From the NCBI GenBank assembly GCA_048213135.1, contig PS015370.1, positions 16,686 to 50,981 of the forward strand: a DNA stretch of 34,296 nucleotides, written 5' to 3'. Every line of letters starts with the position of its first letter. The first letter of the stretch is position 1. The notes under the pieces were generated by a model. That model was not told the origin of the DNA and made no database searches. It saw only the letters and a program-made list of their open reading frames with translations. The stretch is from Reclinomonas americana ATCC 50394. Its lineage: Eukaryota > Jakobida > Jakobea > Jakobida. Below are positions 32,643-34,296 of this stretch, one piece after another. The position numbers and the translations under genes are program-made.

Positions 32643-34296
32643 CACTGTCAAACAGCAGCATTGACGCAGACAGAGGTGATGCACAGTGGACTTGACCTCC
32701 AAGCATGCCTGCAACGACGACAAGCTGCACGTCGCCGCATGCGCCAGCACACTTCGCAAAGGTGACCGTGCTTGTGATGTGATGCCAGACAAGGCCGGAG
32801 GTCGTGCAAACAACGGTTGCTGTTCTCCCTCACGCCACGAGAGAAACTCGCGTCTGTTGGTGTTTTGTGGGGGACTTTTAGCAGGGACTGGTAGCACATG
32901 AAAGAAGAGGTGTAACGAACCCGTATCCCTCCATGACCGAGTCGGCCACGTCTTTCGGCATCACCAAGGCACGCAAATTGCCGAGTGCAAGACTGTCTCG
33001 TCCCATTGTGCCACTACTCTCAAAGTGCACCCGCCGAACGCCAGCTCGGAAGCACGAAACCACCGTGACAGCGTTGCATTCGTTCAATGCGTACTTGGCC
33101 GGCACTTGAATCACCGGTGGCTCGGCAGTCACCGCTCGAACTCTCTCCAGCAGGCTGAGCGACTACAAGTCGGCGGCGTGAGTCGAACACTGGGGTTGCC
33201 ACGCCGAGGGCACACCACTAGCAACTCAACTGTCGTTGTCCAACCACGGCCGACCGTGATGCCGAGCAGCTCCGTCAGTAGCTCCAAGTCCAGCTGCGGA
33301 AGACGCTGCGTGAACGTGTCGACCTCATCCTGAGCGATGCTGGAGATCAGTGCTCTCATCGTCTTGCGCTCTTCGTAGGTCGCTGGCGTGCCAACGCGTC
33401 GAAGCAAGACTGCTATGCTTTGGCGGCAATCGTGCGCCAGAGTAGAAAAAGAGCCAGTCTCATCCACAGACAAGTCGACCAGGGATGTCGGTTGTCGCTG
33501 TACGGCGAGTACCAAGTGGTAAGCAGCAGGCGATTGTTTCAGATTTCGGGACACAGGGGAGGACTCCTTGTCGTACCGAGGCCACCCAATGAATNNNNNN
33601 NNNNNNNNNNNNNNTGTGTGCACGATGAGTCAGTGAGAAACAATGGAGGTAGAAGACGAAGAGGCAGCGATGACACACCAAGCTCCAGGTTGCCGATCCG
33701 GCAAAAGAAGGTGAATGGCGAACTCTGCACGGGTGAATCAAGGATGATGATAATCGAGATGGTGGTGCGCATCGCAGAGGACCATGCGTTACAACACCTC
33801 AAAGTAGGCAACCTGTCGTGTGTACTGCGCAACAATGGCCAAGTGACGCTGTGTCGTCGGATCGACAACCGCTGTGCTGCACGACCACACAGGAGCCACG
33901 TTTCTGCCAGACACTGTGGGTTGGAGACGGGAGAGCACAAACTATGCATGGCTGCGCACGAAACGATCGACCGCAGAGCCACCAGACGATTTCCGTGTGT
34001 CCACGACTGAGAGCATTGTTGAGGAGAGCGGGCTTGCACTGCTCGTACCAAATGCTGCTGCCCAAGACTTCCGCCTGCGTCGATATTGGAGAGTGAGCGG
34101 GATACAGCAATGAGAGGCAGACAGAAAAAGAACACGCTTGCTCTTACTCGCACGCAACAATGTCACTGGAGTCGCGAAGCGAAGCGTCGAATTCGAACTG
34201 GCGATTCCGCAGAGTGCGATCGCTGACGAACTGGGCGGCCACACCCTGCACGCCACGGCTCCGTTGGTGACTGTTCGCAGTACCGATGACGGGAAA
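25502..34296 (-). CDS. giant ankyrin-repeat protein with a long unrecognised C-terminal half (5' end outside window)
   Basis: At least 26 exons on the - strand join in phase from 32.6 kb to the stop at 25504-25502 and encode about 1,790 residues; more exons continue to the right edge. The N-terminal half has ankyrin-type helices, clearest in GWTALMLAAYCQQWDAVRLV, MTPLMAACC followed by GNSALVSALLRAGARPD, and NNALSRGHTEIVWWL. From about 29.1 kb downward the repeats stop, and about 1,000 residues of mixed alpha/beta character follow without a family I recognise. Its last part has leucine-rich-like phrases (CAPSLRQLTLRRV, CAPALQSITVTG). No signal peptide or membrane span is visible. Ankyrin arrays bind proteins; the rest is unknown. 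An assembly gap (33595-33614) breaks the N-terminal part. Confidence 0.75.
32643..34296 (-). other. 5' part of the ankyrin gene, exon borders unresolved
   Basis: Coding-like stretches on the - strand include about 32760-32640, 33130-32930, 33530-33140 (long exon with DETGSFSTLAHDC and ALISSIAQDEVDTF), 34030-33930 (ankyrin-like NNALSRGHTEIVWWL) and 34296-34160, which ends at another GTTGCG donor. Twenty N bases at 33595-33614 and several competing frames prevent a reliable model. The start codon is not in the window or not identified. Confidence 0.45.
33595..33614. other. 20-base assembly gap
   Basis: Twenty N bases within the 5' part of the ankyrin gene, probably in an intron just upstream of the exon that begins near 33530 on the - strand. 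A 20-base run is likely a placeholder length rather than a measured one. Confidence 0.9.

Overview
This window looks like nuclear DNA of an intron-dense, GC-rich, single-celled eukaryote. Every gene I can follow is broken by many short introns, mostly 50-100 bases, with CT-rich 3' ends and CAG acceptors. A clear BBS4 gene (BBSome subunit) says the organism probably builds a cilium or flagellum. I cannot fix the lineage. A free-living flagellate such as an apusomonad or choanoflagellate relative would fit, but this is a guess. No prokaryotic operons, CRISPR arrays, tRNA, rRNA or intact mobile elements were seen. Exon coordinates are read by eye from splice motifs and reading-frame continuity. 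For four genes the exon lengths sum to a multiple of three, which supports the models but does not replace RNA evidence.

Layout. (1) About 1.39-10.84 kb, + strand: a roughly 2,400-residue type I membrane protein. It has a signal peptide, about twelve TIG/IPT-like repeats, three fibronectin type III-like domains, one transmembrane helix and a 300-residue Ser/Pro-rich tail. (2) 10.97-13.01 kb, - strand: cyclin H (TFIIH/CAK cyclin), whose downstream exons seem to add a charged helix and a hydrophobic segment. (3) 13.01-13.69 kb: a shared divergent promoter carrying the same E2F-like 10-mer next to each start codon. (4) 13.70-16.55 kb, + strand: BBS4, nine exons, 431 residues, with a 396-base assembly gap in one intron. 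(5) 16.93-19.63 kb, + strand: an unrecognised 824-residue TPR plus coiled-coil protein. (6) 19.84-25.45 kb, + strand: one 1,421-residue polypeptide joining an SPX domain, a multi-span membrane region, a thymidylate kinase-like domain and a DUF2252 kinase-like domain. (7) 25.50 kb to the right edge, - strand: a giant protein with N-terminal ankyrin-type repeats and a long unrecognised C-terminal half, cut by the window edge.

The best candidate for an undescribed system is gene 6. Its SPX domain keeps residues expected to bind inositol pyrophosphate, so the protein could couple phosphate status at a membrane to a nucleotide-kinase-like domain and a second kinase-like domain whose catalytic Asp position reads Asn. 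A second genome-level signal is a recurrent 5' splice site, GTTGCG, used in nearly every gene here.
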